Shown here: piece by piece, positions 7,972 to 16,646 of the stretch | Layout of the letters: the number at the start of each line of letters is the position of its first letter | Position numbering within the stretch: the first letter of the stretch is position 1 | Assembly: GCF_039830135.1 (NCBI RefSeq) | Contig: NZ_CP156081.1 | Coordinates: 1,164,001 to 1,228,000 of the forward strand | DNA: 64,000 bases | Direction of reading: 5' to 3' | From: Defluviimonas sp. SAOS-178_SWC | Lineage (GTDB): Bacteria; Pseudomonadota; Alphaproteobacteria; Rhodobacterales; Rhodobacteraceae | The notes under the pieces: model-generated | Databases searched by the model: none | Told to the model about the DNA's origin: nothing | The model's input: the letters and a program-made list of their open reading frames with translations, nothing else | Position numbers and translations under genes: made by a program

Positions 7972-8430
7972 TCAGCCTCCCCGCCCGAAGATGATCAGGC
8001 CGCTGCCCGCGAGGATCAGCGCGAGCGCAGCAAGGTCGCGTGGCGCGATGCGGCGGCGGGCAAGGCCGAAATACCCGAAACGGTCAGCCATCAGCCCGAA
8101 GGCGATCTGGCCGGCAAGCCCGAGCGCGAGCGTGCCCGACAGCGCAAGCGCCGAATTGACCGTGGTCGACGTCAGCATCACGGTCGCCGCCCCCGAGAGC
8201 CCGCCGAGATAGGACCAGAGGGGCGCCGTCATGCGGGGGCCCGTTCCTCTCAGCCGGGGCACCAGCGCGAGGAAGACGAGGGCCGCGATCATGCCCGTCC
8301 CATGCGCCGCCCACGATGCGAAGAGCGCGGTTCCGTTCGCGGCGAACTGCCCGTTGAAGAGCACCATCAGCGTCAGGAGGCCACCGGTCGCGAAGGCGGC
8401 GAAGAGGTCGGCGGGGCGGTGGCTCTGCAT
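7972..8430 (-). CDS. DUF606 (YdcZ-like) DMT-superfamily membrane protein, first of pair
   Basis: This protein has 152 residues, with about five membrane helices and the family segment GQIAFGLMADRFGYFGLARR near residue 105, which corresponds to GQMVSGVALDLFLGH in the partner gene. The start at 8430 has GACAGGAGCC upstream. An earlier in-frame start would add an unlikely basic leader. Four-helix and five-helix members of this superfamily often work as heterodimers encoded by adjacent genes, which suits this arrangement. Substrate is not known. Confidence 0.8.
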   Translation of the reverse strand: MQSHRPADLFAAFATGGLLTLMVLFNGQFAANGTALFASWAAHGTGMIAALVFLALVPRLRGTGPRMTAPLWSYLGGLSGAATVMLTSTTVNSALALSGTLALGLAGQIAFGLMADRFGYFGLARRRIAPRDLAALALILAGSGLIIFGRGG

Positions 8431-8636
8431 CGTGGCTCCTGTCGGGCGGGCCGACAGGGGTGCAGAAATCTTCGCCCTATGCAAGGGGCGGGCGGAGAGA
8501 GTCCATTGTGCAACAGCGCGGATCCGGCTTTCGGTGCGCGGAGATCGCGGCTTTCGCCGATTTCGGTCCGCGTGCTATTTTACCCATAAGAAGGACCGGA
8601 ACGGCCCAGAACGACAAAGTGGGTGGATCGACAGGC

Positions 8637-9686
8637 ATGGTGACCGGCTATCGCGGCACGTTCGTGATCTCTGCGGCGCAGATGGAGTTGGATGGCATCC
8701 GCTCGGCGCCGGTTTTGGCGATCGAGATCGGTGCGCAATGGCGCTGGTGGGGCGACCCGGTGCGGGTGGACGGCCCGGCGGAGCTTCTGTTGCTCGACGG
8801 GGCCGAAGGTGCCGCCGAACTGCATCGCCGCGCGGCGCCGGTCGCGCGACGGCTTCTCGGACGCGGTCCGTCCGGTGCCGATCGGACTTTGTCTGCCGAT
8901 GACGATATGCGCGTTGCGCAAAGCTTCGTGGTCACCGACGGACATGCGACCTACACGATCACCGTGCTTGATCCGTCGGCGGAGCCGGCGCTTCTCATGG
9001 TCGCGGGCGCATTGCCGCCGAGGGACACCGACCTTTACGTCACCGGGCACAGTGTCGACCCGCCGCTCGGGGCGGGGGACGATGGCGGCATGATCTGTTT
9101 CACGCCGGGCACCCGGATCGCGACGCCGGACGGTCCGCGTTTGGTCGAGGCGATCCGTCCCGGCGATCCCATTCTGACTCGTGATGACGGCGCGGTGGAG
9201 GTGCTCTGGACCAGCGCGCGGCGGATGAGCGGCGCGCGGCTCTACGCGATGCCCCGTCTCCGTCCCGTCCGCATCCGCGCGGGTGGCATCGGTGATGGAC
9301 GGCCGGAGGATGACCTCATCGTGTCGCCCGATCACCGCCTCCTGGTCACGGGCGCGCGGGCTCAAGCGCTCTTCAATGAAACCGAGGTTCTGGCCGCAGC
9401 GCGCGATCTCATCGACGACCGGATGGTTGTGACGGAAACCCATTTGCGGGAAGTGACCTACATCCACCTTCTGACCGAACGCCACCAGATCGTCTGGGCC
9501 AACGGCGTGGAGACGGAAAGCTTCCACCCCGCCAATGCCGATCTCGACCTGATCGACCCTGACCAGCGCGCGGCGCTTCTGGGCGTGGTTCCGGGGCTTG
9601 ACGCGGACCCGTTCCGATACGGCGCCTATGCGAGGCGGAATCTCACCGCGTCCGAGGCTGCGATCCTTCGGTACGTGGCGGCCTGA
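8637..9686 (+). CDS. Hint (Hedgehog/intein) domain protein
   Basis: This protein of 349 residues has an unassigned N-terminal region of about 150 residues (VTGYRGTFVISAAQMELDGI) followed by a Hint fold. The Hint part starts CFTPGTRIATPDGPRLVEAI near residue 157, with the expected nucleophilic cysteine, and contains SPDHRLLVTGARA near 230, where the histidine takes part in the N-S acyl shift in inteins. It continues through THLREVTYIHLLTERHQIVWANGVETESF. Such proteins are frequent in Rhodobacterales, often as secreted or repeat proteins, but their role is unclear. No signal peptide is evident. It is divergent from the DUF606 pair. A paralogue lies at 60.7-61.5 kb. Confidence 0.8.
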   Translation: MVTGYRGTFVISAAQMELDGIRSAPVLAIEIGAQWRWWGDPVRVDGPAELLLLDGAEGAAELHRRAAPVARRLLGRGPSGADRTLSADDDMRVAQSFVVTDGHATYTITVLDPSAEPALLMVAGALPPRDTDLYVTGHSVDPPLGAGDDGGMICFTPGTRIATPDGPRLVEAIRPGDPILTRDDGAVEVLWTSARRMSGARLYAMPRLRPVRIRAGGIGDGRPEDDLIVSPDHRLLVTGARAQALFNETEVLAAARDLIDDRMVVTETHLREVTYIHLLTERHQIVWANGVETESFHPANADLDLIDPDQRAALLGVVPGLDADPFRYGAYARRNLTASEAAILRYVAA

Positions 9687-9774
9687 GGCGCGAGCGGGTT
9701 TGCGGTTGCATTCGGGCGGCGAACGCGGTCTGCCCCCAGACGGATATTTCCGGCCCCGAAGTGGGGCGCAGGCG

Positions 9775-9802
9775 TTGACTCTGCCGATCGCGGCGCTATA
9801 AG
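9775..9802 (+). promoter_or_regulatory. Candidate rpsD promoter
   Basis: TTGACT at 9775-9780 and TATAAG at 9797-9802 are spaced by 16 bases, close to the sigma-70-type consensus. Transcription would start near 9809 and give a leader of about 135 bases. Confidence 0.65.
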
Positions 9803-9808
9803 CCGCCC

Positions 9809-9943
9809 GTCCCGGGACGAAAGCGCCCGGGTCATTCATTTGGTGTTGGTGGACCCCGCAAGGGGAAACCTGTCGCCCGAAAGGGAAAGGACAACGCCCT
9901 TCATAGCCGCCTTCGGGGCGGCGTCCTTAGAAGGAGATCAGCG
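9809..9943 (+). promoter_or_regulatory. Structured 5' leader of rpsD
   Basis: The leader contains several nested complementary segments. CCCC GCAA GGGG forms a hairpin, CCC GAAA GGG another, and GCCGCC TTCG GGGCGGC a third (9906-9922) enclosed by AAGGAC and GTCCTT. The last arm lies just before the AAGGAG ribosome binding site. S4 represses its own operon in other bacteria, so autoregulation is a reasonable guess, but the structure does not match a leader that I can name. Confidence 0.5.
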
Positions 9944-10564
9944 GTGACCAAACGCACCTCTGCCAAGTACAAAATCGACCGCCGCATGGGCGAGAACATC
10001 TGGGGCCGTCCGAAATCGCCGGTGAACCGCCGCGAATACGGGCCGGGCCAGCACGGCCAGCGCCGCAAGACCAAGCTGTCCGACTTCGGCACCCAGCTTC
10101 GCGCCAAGCAGAAGCTGAAGGGCTATTACGGCGACCTGACCGAAAAGCAGTTCCGCCGCATCTATGGCGAGGCCGAGCGCGTCAAGGGCGATACCGGTGA
10201 AAACCTGATCGGCCTCTTGGAGCGCCGTCTCGACGCCGTCGTCTACCGCGCCAAGTTCGTGCCGACGATCTTTGCCGCCCGCCAGTTCGTGAACCACGGC
10301 CACGTGACCGTGAACGGCCAGCGCGTCAACATCGGCTCCTACCGCGTCAAGGAAGGCGACGTCGTCGCCGTCCGCGACAAGTCGCGCCAGCTGGCCATCG
10401 TGCTTGAGGCCGTCGGCCTCGCCGAGCGGGACGTGCCGGACTATATCGAGGCGGACCATTCCAAGATGACCGCGACCTTCGTGCGCACGCCGGCGCTGGG
10501 CGACGTGCCCTACGCGGTGCAGATGGAACCGCACCTCGTCGTCGAATTCTACGCGAAGAACTGA
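9944..10564 (+). CDS. rpsD: 30S ribosomal protein S4
   Basis: This 206-residue protein binds 16S rRNA early in 30S assembly. The GTG start at 9944 lies 7 bases after AAGGAG, and the N-terminus [20 protein letters not shown] matches alphaproteobacterial S4, which lacks the zinc-binding cysteines. The S4 RNA-binding domain runs from about residue 95 ([30 protein letters not shown]) to 160. The gene stands alone with its own promoter, leader and terminator rather than in the alpha operon, as is usual in this group. Confidence 0.98.
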   Translation: MTKRTSAKYKIDRRMGENIWGRPKSPVNRREYGPGQHGQRRKTKLSDFGTQLRAKQKLKGYYGDLTEKQFRRIYGEAERVKGDTGENLIGLLERRLDAVVYRAKFVPTIFAARQFVNHGHVTVNGQRVNIGSYRVKEGDVVAVRDKSRQLAIVLEAVGLAERDVPDYIEADHSKMTATFVRTPALGDVPYAVQMEPHLVVEFYAKN

Positions 10565-10599
10565 TCTGATCCGGCCAAGTCGCCGGTTCGACGGAACGG

Positions 10600-10628
10600 G
10601 CCGCTGCGGGAAACCGCGGCGGCTTTTT
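10600..10628 (+). terminator. Rho-independent terminator of rpsD
   Basis: A ten-base-pair stem (GCCGCTGCGG with CCGCGGCGGC, one G-T pair) closes a GAAA loop and is followed by TTTTT. It begins 36 bases after the rpsD stop. Confidence 0.9.
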
Positions 10629-10742
10629 CAATTTCCGGGCGACAAAGCCACAAAATCGCCCCATCTGTCTTCATAGTCGGGTCAAATCCCCGGCGGGCGC
10701 CGGTGCGTGGATATGTAAGTGGTTGAGCGAGGACTAACGGAC

Positions 10743-12032
10743 ATGACGACCCAGACGGCCCTCGAGCCCGCTCCAGCCGCCGCGCCGCTTGCCCGCCGCC
10801 TCGCCGCCGTGGCGCTCATCTGGATTGCGGTCGTGGCCATCGCGTTCCTCCGGCAATTCGCGGACCTGCGGGCCGACGACATCGGATATGATTTCCGCTA
10901 TTTCTGGCTTGCGGGGCAGATGTGGGCCGACGGCGTCTCGCCCTACGGCGAGGCGTTCCATGAAACCGGCCTCAGGCACGTCCCCGAGGGGCATGTCCCG
11001 GTCATCTGGCCCTATCCGCCGAACTTCTGGTGGTTCTCCGTCTGGCTCGGCTTCTTCGAGATGCAGGCCGCCTGGGAGATCTGGCTGTCGCTCAAGGTCG
11101 CGATCGTACCGCTTGTCAGCGCGACCCTCGCGCTGTCGCTGCGCGCCGACCGGATGCCCGCGAGGTTCGCCGCGTCGATGCCGCTGGCGCGGCTGGGCTT
11201 CTTCACTGGCCACCTCGTGCTGATGGCGGGCCTCGGAACGCTGCACTTCGACCTCATCGGCGGGCAGATCACCTCGGTCATCCTCCTCGGAGGCGCGCTC
11301 CTGCTGGCCGGGATCGCGCGCGACCGCCCCGTCGTGGCGGTCATCGGCCTGGCGATCCTCTTCGTGAAGCCGCAGATCGGTCTGCCGATCGGGCTTGGCC
11401 TGATGCTGGCGGGGCGGGAGACGTTCCGGGTCGTCTTCCATGCCGGGCTCCTGTCGCTGGTCCTGATCGTGCCGCCGATGCTGATCGAGCCGGCGGCGGT
11501 CCTGCACTGGCTTCACCAGGTCGGCGCCTATGATGGCGCCGCCTTCGCCAATACCGCGCCGAAGATGTCGGGCGTCCGCCATGCGGTCTGGCAGGTGACC
11601 GGCGGCGACATCGGCAACCTTGCCGCGATGGCGATCACGATAGCGGTCGCGGCGGGGGTGGCGCTCGCCTGCCGGCGCGGCGCGCGGCGTGCGGGCCGGC
11701 CGGTCTGCCACGCCGCCGCCGACCTCGTGCTGGTCGAGACGGTGGTCGTCCTCGCCCTCGCGCCCTTGCACCTTTACGACTTCCTCTTCGTCGGGCTGGC
11801 GCTGATGGCGCTGCCGCGGCTCCACGGGCCCTGGCTCGTGGCCGGGCTGACCGGCGTCGCGCTCAACCTGCGGCCCGACGATATCCCGCGCATCCTCAGC
11901 GACGACGGCAATTTCGGCCTTTTCCCCGGTACGCCCTTCGCGACGGTCGGGATGATGATCCTCCTCGTCGCGCTCGCCGCCCCGCGGCGGGAGGCGCGCA
12001 TCGCGGTGGCCGCCCGGCCGGACCGCGCCTGA
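10743..12032 (+). CDS. GT87-like (DUF2029) polytopic membrane protein
   Basis: This integral membrane protein of 429 residues has about ten hydrophobic segments. The first follows a short N-terminal tail (ALIWIAVVAIAFLRQF near residue 25). The extracytoplasmic motif DIGYDFRYFWLAGQMWADG near residues 45-63, with an aspartate after the first helix, and WPYPPNFWWFSVW near 92 fit the GT-C family GT87, which uses polyprenyl-phosphate sugars. Its acceptor cannot be told from the sequence. GCGAGGA lies nine bases before the ATG. A GTG 24 bases upstream is an alternative. The gene seems to be a single unit before hisC. Confidence 0.75.
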   Translation: MTTQTALEPAPAAAPLARRLAAVALIWIAVVAIAFLRQFADLRADDIGYDFRYFWLAGQMWADGVSPYGEAFHETGLRHVPEGHVPVIWPYPPNFWWFSVWLGFFEMQAAWEIWLSLKVAIVPLVSATLALSLRADRMPARFAASMPLARLGFFTGHLVLMAGLGTLHFDLIGGQITSVILLGGALLLAGIARDRPVVAVIGLAILFVKPQIGLPIGLGLMLAGRETFRVVFHAGLLSLVLIVPPMLIEPAAVLHWLHQVGAYDGAAFANTAPKMSGVRHAVWQVTGGDIGNLAAMAITIAVAAGVALACRRGARRAGRPVCHAAADLVLVETVVVLALAPLHLYDFLFVGLALMALPRLHGPWLVAGLTGVALNLRPDDIPRILSDDGNFGLFPGTPFATVGMMILLVALAAPRREARIAVAARPDRA

Positions 12033-12104
12033 TCGCGGCGCAATCCCTACTGGCGTCGGTGGCTCTGCGCGGCTATGAAGCGCGAAGTTGCCGGAGTTGC
12101 TGCC

Positions 12105-13190
12105 ATGACCGACCCGATCCGCCCCCAGAAGGGGATCATGGATATCGCCCTCTATCAGGGCGGGTCATCTCATGTCGCCGGGATCAGCGACGCGGTGAAG
12201 CTCTCGTCGAACGAAAACCCGTTCGGGCCGTCGCAGAAGGCGAAGGAGGCCTTCCAGCGCGCCGTTCACAAGCTGCACCGCTACCCCTCGACGGACCACG
12301 CCTCGCTGCGGCAGGCGATCGGCGAGGTTCACGGGCTCGACCCCGCGCGGATCATCTGCGGAGTCGGCTCGGACGAGATCATCCACTTCCTCTGTCAGGC
12401 CTATGCCGGGCCAAGGGACGAGGTCGTCTTCACCGAGCACGGATTCCTCATGTACCGTATCTCGGCGATGGCGGCTGGCGCGACACCGGTCGCAGTCCGC
12501 GAGCGCGACCGCACGACCGATGTCGACGCGATCCTTGCCGCCTGCACCCGGCACACCAAGCTCGTCTTCATTGCCAATCCGAACAACCCGACCGGCACGA
12601 TGATCGGATTGCCGGAGATCGAGCGTCTGGCCGCCGGCCTGCCGAAACAGGCGATCCTCGTCCTCGACGGCGCCTATGCGGAGTATGTCGAGGGCTACGA
12701 CGGAGGCGCGGCGCTGGCGACCGAGGGGCGGAACGTGGTGATCACCCGGACGTTCTCGAAGATCTACGGTCTCGGCGGGCTCCGGATCGGCTGGGGTTAC
12801 GGGCCGCAGTCGATCATCGACGTCCTGAACCGCATTCGCGGGCCGTTCAACCTGTCGAACGCGCAGCTCGACGTGGCGGAGGCGGCGGTGCGCGATCAGG
12901 ATTACGTTGCCCGCTGCCGCGAGGACAACGCCCGGATGCGCGCCTGGCTGGCAGAGGCGCTGGCCGAAAAGGGCGTGCCGTCGGACACGTCGACCGCGAA
13001 CTTCATCCTCGCCCGCTTCGCCGACGAGGCGGAGGCCGCCGCCTGCGACGAATATCTGCAAAGCCAGGGGCTGATCGTCCGGCGCGTAAGCTCCTACGGG
13101 TTGCCCAACTGCTTGCGCATCACGATCGGAGACGAGGCGTCGTGCCGACGGGTCGCCCATGCGATCGGCAAGTTCAAGGGGGGCAAATGA
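12105..13190 (+). CDS. hisC: Histidinol-phosphate/aromatic aminotransferase
   Basis: This PLP enzyme of 361 residues belongs to aminotransferase class I/II, HisC branch. The PLP-lysine is in [18 protein letters not shown] near residue 225, [10 protein letters not shown] is near 160 and the substrate-side motif [12 protein letters not shown] is near 32. HisC catalyses transamination in histidine synthesis. The four-base ATGA overlap with a tyrosine-pathway dehydrogenase suggests that this copy also, or mainly, serves aromatic amino acids. I chose the ATG at 12105, preceded by CCGGAG. A start 30 bases upstream gives a non-conserved leader. Confidence 0.9.
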   Translation: MTDPIRPQKGIMDIALYQGGSSHVAGISDAVKLSSNENPFGPSQKAKEAFQRAVHKLHRYPSTDHASLRQAIGEVHGLDPARIICGVGSDEIIHFLCQAYAGPRDEVVFTEHGFLMYRISAMAAGATPVAVRERDRTTDVDAILAACTRHTKLVFIANPNNPTGTMIGLPEIERLAAGLPKQAILVLDGAYAEYVEGYDGGAALATEGRNVVITRTFSKIYGLGGLRIGWGYGPQSIIDVLNRIRGPFNLSNAQLDVAEAAVRDQDYVARCREDNARMRAWLAEALAEKGVPSDTSTANFILARFADEAEAAACDEYLQSQGLIVRRVSSYGLPNCLRITIGDEASCRRVAHAIGKFKGGK

Positions 13191-14110
13191 CGGCGCCGAT
13201 ATACGACCGCGTGGCCCTGATCGGGCTCGGCCTCATCGCCTCGTCGATGGGCCATGCGATGAAGAAATGGGGCCTTGCCGGTTCCATCGCGGGCCACGCG
13301 AAGACAGGGGCGACGCGGGAGGCGGCACTGGAGCTTGGCTTCTGCGACGAGGTGTTCGCGACGGCGGCCGAGGCCGTGAAGGGCGCCGACCTCGTCGTGC
13401 TCGCCGTTCCGGTCGGCGCGATGGGCGCGGTCGCGGCCGAGATCGGCCCGCAGCTGAAGCCCGGCGCGACCGTCACCGATGTCGGCTCGGTCAAGCAGGC
13501 GGTGGTCGAGGCGGTCGCCCCGCACATCCCCGAAGGCGTCAATTTCGTCCCCGGACATCCTCTCGCCGGGACCGAACATTCCGGGCCAAGATCCGGATTT
13601 CCGACGCTCTTTCAGAACCGCTGGTGCCTTCTTATCCCCGGCGATGCGCGGCCCGACGCGGTGGCGCGGCTCCGCGCCGTCTGGGAAGGCATGGGCGCCA
13701 ATGTCGAGGAAATGGATGCGGCACACCACGACCTCGTTCTGGCGGTGACGAGCCACACGCCGCACCTTATCGCCTACACGATGGTCGGGGTCGCCGATCA
13801 CCTCCGCCGCGTGACCGAGAGCGAGGTCATCAAGTATTCCGCCGCGGGCTTTCGCGACTTCACCCGCATCGCGGCCTCGGATCCGACCATGTGGCGCGAC
13901 GTGTTCCTGACCAACAAGGACGCGACGCTCGATATTCTCGGTCGCTTCACAGAGGAGCTCTTTGCGCTCCAGCGTGCGATCCGGATGGGCGACGGGGACC
14001 AGCTTTTCGACTATTTCACCCGCACGCGCGCCATCCGGCGCAGCATCATCGAAGCCGGCCAGGACACCGACGCTCCCGATTTTGGCCGCGCCAAGGTGGC
14101 GGGACAGTGA
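13187..14110 (+). CDS. tyrC: Prephenate/arogenate dehydrogenase
   Basis: This enzyme of 307 residues oxidatively decarboxylates prephenate or arogenate in tyrosine synthesis. The Rossmann motif [13 protein letters not shown] is at residues 11-24. The segments [10 protein letters not shown] near 98, [15 protein letters not shown] near 118 (with the catalytic histidine) and SHTPHLIAY near 185 are diagnostic. The gene overlaps hisC by four bases and its stop overlaps the GTG of the next gene, so all three are probably co-translated. Prephenate versus arogenate preference cannot be read from the sequence. Confidence 0.93.
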   Translation: MTAPIYDRVALIGLGLIASSMGHAMKKWGLAGSIAGHAKTGATREAALELGFCDEVFATAAEAVKGADLVVLAVPVGAMGAVAAEIGPQLKPGATVTDVGSVKQAVVEAVAPHIPEGVNFVPGHPLAGTEHSGPRSGFPTLFQNRWCLLIPGDARPDAVARLRAVWEGMGANVEEMDAAHHDLVLAVTSHTPHLIAYTMVGVADHLRRVTESEVIKYSAAGFRDFTRIAASDPTMWRDVFLTNKDATLDILGRFTEELFALQRAIRMGDGDQLFDYFTRTRAIRRSIIEAGQDTDAPDFGRAKVAGQ

Positions 14111-14976
14111 GGGCGCAGGCGATTTCGGCGCTCGCCCTCTGGGCCACGCTCGTCTCGGCCGCCAGCGCGGCGCCGATGGCGGAATCGCTCCGGCCCACGG
14201 CCCGGCCCCATGCGCAAGCGGCAGACGTTGTCGAGGCGGCGCTGGTCGTGACCCGGCGCGGCTTGCGTCCTAAGGCACGGCCCGAGATAGCGCCCGAGGT
14301 CGCCCGCGCATTCCACGAACCGCTTCTCTTCGCGCCGTCGGCCTTCGCGCCCCTGGCGTCGCTCCGGCCGGAAGACCGGCCATCGGCACGCCCGGCACAG
14401 GTCGAAAAGGTCGTCTTCCGCACCCAGCCGGTGCCCGAGGCGACGATCGGCAAGAAAGGCGCCATCTGCGGCGATCCGGCGATCGTGGGAAAGCCAATCC
14501 CGCCGATCGCGGCGCAGCTGAAGGGGTGCGGTCTCGAAAATGGCGTCAGCGTGATCTCGGTCGCGGGCGTCGCGCTGACCCAACCGGCATCCATCGACTG
14601 TCCCACGGCGAAAGCGCTCAAGACCTGGGTCGAGACCGGCGTGAAACCCGTGATCGGGCGGAAGGGCGGCGGATTGGCGGCACTTCAGGTCGCGGCGAGC
14701 TATTCCTGCCGGGGGCGCAACAACCAGAAGGGCGCGAAGGTCAGCGAGCATGGGCGCGGCCGCGCGGTGGACATCTCGGCGCTCCTTCTTGCCGACGGCA
14801 CTGCGGTCACCGTGTTGAAGGGCTGGGGCTCGAAAAGCTACGGCACGCCTCTCGCCTCGGTCCGCAAGGCGGCCTGCGGCCCCTTCAACACCGTGCTCGG
14901 GCCCGGGTCGGACCGGTTCCACGCGGACCACTTCCACCTCGACACCGCGCGCGGGCGCGGGGCGTATTGCCGCTGA
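14107..14976 (+). CDS. Extensin-like C-terminal domain protein, exported
   Basis: The protein has 289 residues with a GTG start that overlaps the tyrC stop (GTGA). Residues 1-20 ([20 protein letters not shown]) form a signal peptide. A proline- and arginine-rich linker follows, with repeats of the type SLRPxxRPxA at three places (residues 24-31, 52-58 and 81-91). The extensin-like domain (PF06904) starts near residue 118 and includes EHGRGRAVDIS near 215 and DRFHADHFHLDTARGRGAYC at the end, a histidine/aspartate pattern like that of metal-dependent peptidoglycan LAS peptidases. Role in cell-wall processing is inferred. Its link to the aromatic amino acid genes is probably only positional. Confidence 0.8.
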   Translation: MRAQAISALALWATLVSAASAAPMAESLRPTARPHAQAADVVEAALVVTRRGLRPKARPEIAPEVARAFHEPLLFAPSAFAPLASLRPEDRPSARPAQVEKVVFRTQPVPEATIGKKGAICGDPAIVGKPIPPIAAQLKGCGLENGVSVISVAGVALTQPASIDCPTAKALKTWVETGVKPVIGRKGGGLAALQVAASYSCRGRNNQKGAKVSEHGRGRAVDISALLLADGTAVTVLKGWGSKSYGTPLASVRKAACGPFNTVLGPGSDRFHADHFHLDTARGRGAYCR

Positions 14977-14994
14977 CACCTCCTTTGACGGCGA

Positions 14995-15978
14995 TCAGTA
15001 CCGCGGCGCGGGCCCCAACGGCACCGGCCCAAGGCTCATCCGACCGCCACGGAACACCAGCGGCATCGACAGCCTTTCGGCATTGCCGCTGAGGAGCGCG
15101 AGGCTTTCCAGCGCCCGCTCCACGGTCGGTGCCGTCTCTGTGCGGACCAGGCCGAGCGCCGTCACCAGTTTCAGCGCCGCGCGCCAGTTCTCCACGCTCA
15201 GATCCAGCCGGCCCTCCGGCTCGCCGCCTGCGCTGATCGTCAGCACACCCCTGCCGGCAAGCCGCACCGGCCCCCATTCGAGGGCCAGAGAGCGGATGTC
15301 GGCGGCGCGGATCCGCATCGGCTCGGTCGCGGCGAAGCGGTCAAGCGGCCGGTCAAGCTCGATCCGCGCATCGAGATAGGCCCGCTCGCCCCGGTCCGGC
15401 AGTGCGCCGCCGGTGGTGATCAGATCCGCCGGAAGGCCCGAAAGGGTGAGGCCGGTCAATTCCACCCCGACCTCCTGAGTCAGGGGATCGGAGCCTTCGC
15501 GGATCGCGGCCCGCGCCTCTTCGGCGGCGAAGCCCCAGCCGAAATCGGACCGGAGATCAAGCCGCCGTCCGACCGCCTGCGCATGGTCGAGTGGCAACGA
15601 AGGGTCGAGGCCGAAGACGGCGCTGGCGTTCAGTTCTTCCGACGTGACCGCGACCGTCTCGCGGCCAAGACGGAGGGTCTGTTGGGCAGGAAGGGTGGCG
15701 ATGACGTGGTGTGGCTTGTAGGAGAGCGCGTGAACGTGAAGCTCGGGCGCGGACCAGGCGACGGCACCGTCAACGCTGGTCAGCTCCGGTTCGGTCAGCG
15801 TCACGTCGAAGCGCGAGGGGAAGCCTGCCAGGCTGATCGTGCCGTAATCCGCGAGACCCGCCGCCCGCATCTCGGCCAGCGTCGCCTCCGCCCCCGCCAT
15901 GAGCGCGCGGGAGCCGACGACCCAGTAGCCTCCGTAGATCGCCGCAAATGCCGCCACGAGCCAAAGAACGATGCGCAT
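14995..15978 (-). CDS. DUF2125 domain-containing protein
   Basis: This 327-residue protein starts with a membrane anchor or signal (MRIVLWLVAAFAAIYGGYWVV) and is otherwise a soluble, beta-rich domain typical of DUF2125, which is widespread in alphaproteobacteria. Function is unknown. AsmA-like proteins share a similar design, so a role in envelope lipid handling is only a guess. The ATG at 15978 was preferred over a TTG just before it. It converges with the extensin-like gene and diverges from chaC. Confidence 0.8.
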   Translation of the reverse strand: MRIVLWLVAAFAAIYGGYWVVGSRALMAGAEATLAEMRAAGLADYGTISLAGFPSRFDVTLTEPELTSVDGAVAWSAPELHVHALSYKPHHVIATLPAQQTLRLGRETVAVTSEELNASAVFGLDPSLPLDHAQAVGRRLDLRSDFGWGFAAEEARAAIREGSDPLTQEVGVELTGLTLSGLPADLITTGGALPDRGERAYLDARIELDRPLDRFAATEPMRIRAADIRSLALEWGPVRLAGRGVLTISAGGEPEGRLDLSVENWRAALKLVTALGLVRTETAPTVERALESLALLSGNAERLSMPLVFRGGRMSLGPVPLGPAPRY

Positions 15979-16048
15979 CAAAGGGGCCTTTCCTCACTCG
16001 CCACGATGCTGTTTATAGACCGGGGATGGCGGAAACCAGCAGGCGGAC

Positions 16049-16591
16049 ATGAATTCTTTGTGGGTCTTCGGCTATGGCTCGCTGATGTGGGAGCCGGGCT
16101 TCGACTGGCAGGAGCGGGCTCTGGCGCGGCTTTCCGGCTGGCACCGGTCGTTCTGCATGCGCTCGATCCACCACCGCGGGACCGAGGCGAAGCCGGGCCT
16201 CGTCCTTGCGCTCGACGCGGCCGAGGGGGCCGCCTGCGACGGGGTGGCCTTTGCCGTCGCGGCCGAGAATGCGGACCGCACGCTCGGCTATCTGCGGGAG
16301 CGCGAGCTGATCTCCTCGGCCTATCTGGAAAAGACCCTTCCGGTCTCGCTCGCTGATGGGCGGCGGGTGGAGGCGGTGACCTATGTCATCGACCCCGACC
16401 ACGTTCAGTATTGCGGCGGCCTCGGGCTGGAGGAACAGGCCCGCATCATCGCCACCGCCGTCGGGGGGCGGGGCCCGAACACCGAATATCTCTGGAACAC
16501 GGCGTCCCATCTGGGCGAGCTTGGCCTTGCCGATCCCGACCTCGACTGGCTTTCCGCCCGGGTCCGCGACCTGTCCCTTAACCGCTTGTGA
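16049..16591 (+). CDS. chaC: Gamma-glutamylcyclotransferase (ChaC family)
   Basis: This 180-residue cytoplasmic enzyme cleaves glutathione to 5-oxoproline and Cys-Gly. The N-terminal VFGYGSLMWEPGF has the conserved YGSL binding loop, and the catalytic glutamate is likely in YLRERELISSAYLE near residues 77-90. The length matches bacterial ChaC. AGCAGGCGG lies before the ATG. The gene is divergent from DUF2125 and lies 55 bases before the ExbB-like gene, on the same strand. Confidence 0.9.
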   Translation: MNSLWVFGYGSLMWEPGFDWQERALARLSGWHRSFCMRSIHHRGTEAKPGLVLALDAAEGAACDGVAFAVAAENADRTLGYLRERELISSAYLEKTLPVSLADGRRVEAVTYVIDPDHVQYCGGLGLEEQARIIATAVGGRGPNTEYLWNTASHLGELGLADPDLDWLSARVRDLSLNRL

Positions 16592-16646
16592 GACCGCGCC
16601 GCCCCGCCTATTGTCCGGGGTAACCAGAACAGGGGTGTCGATCCTG

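Noticed and set aside
12059..14110. A single 683-codon frame spanning hisC and tyrC
   Set aside because: Its first half is hisC read in a wrong frame. Only the tyrC half is real, and it has its own start at 13187.
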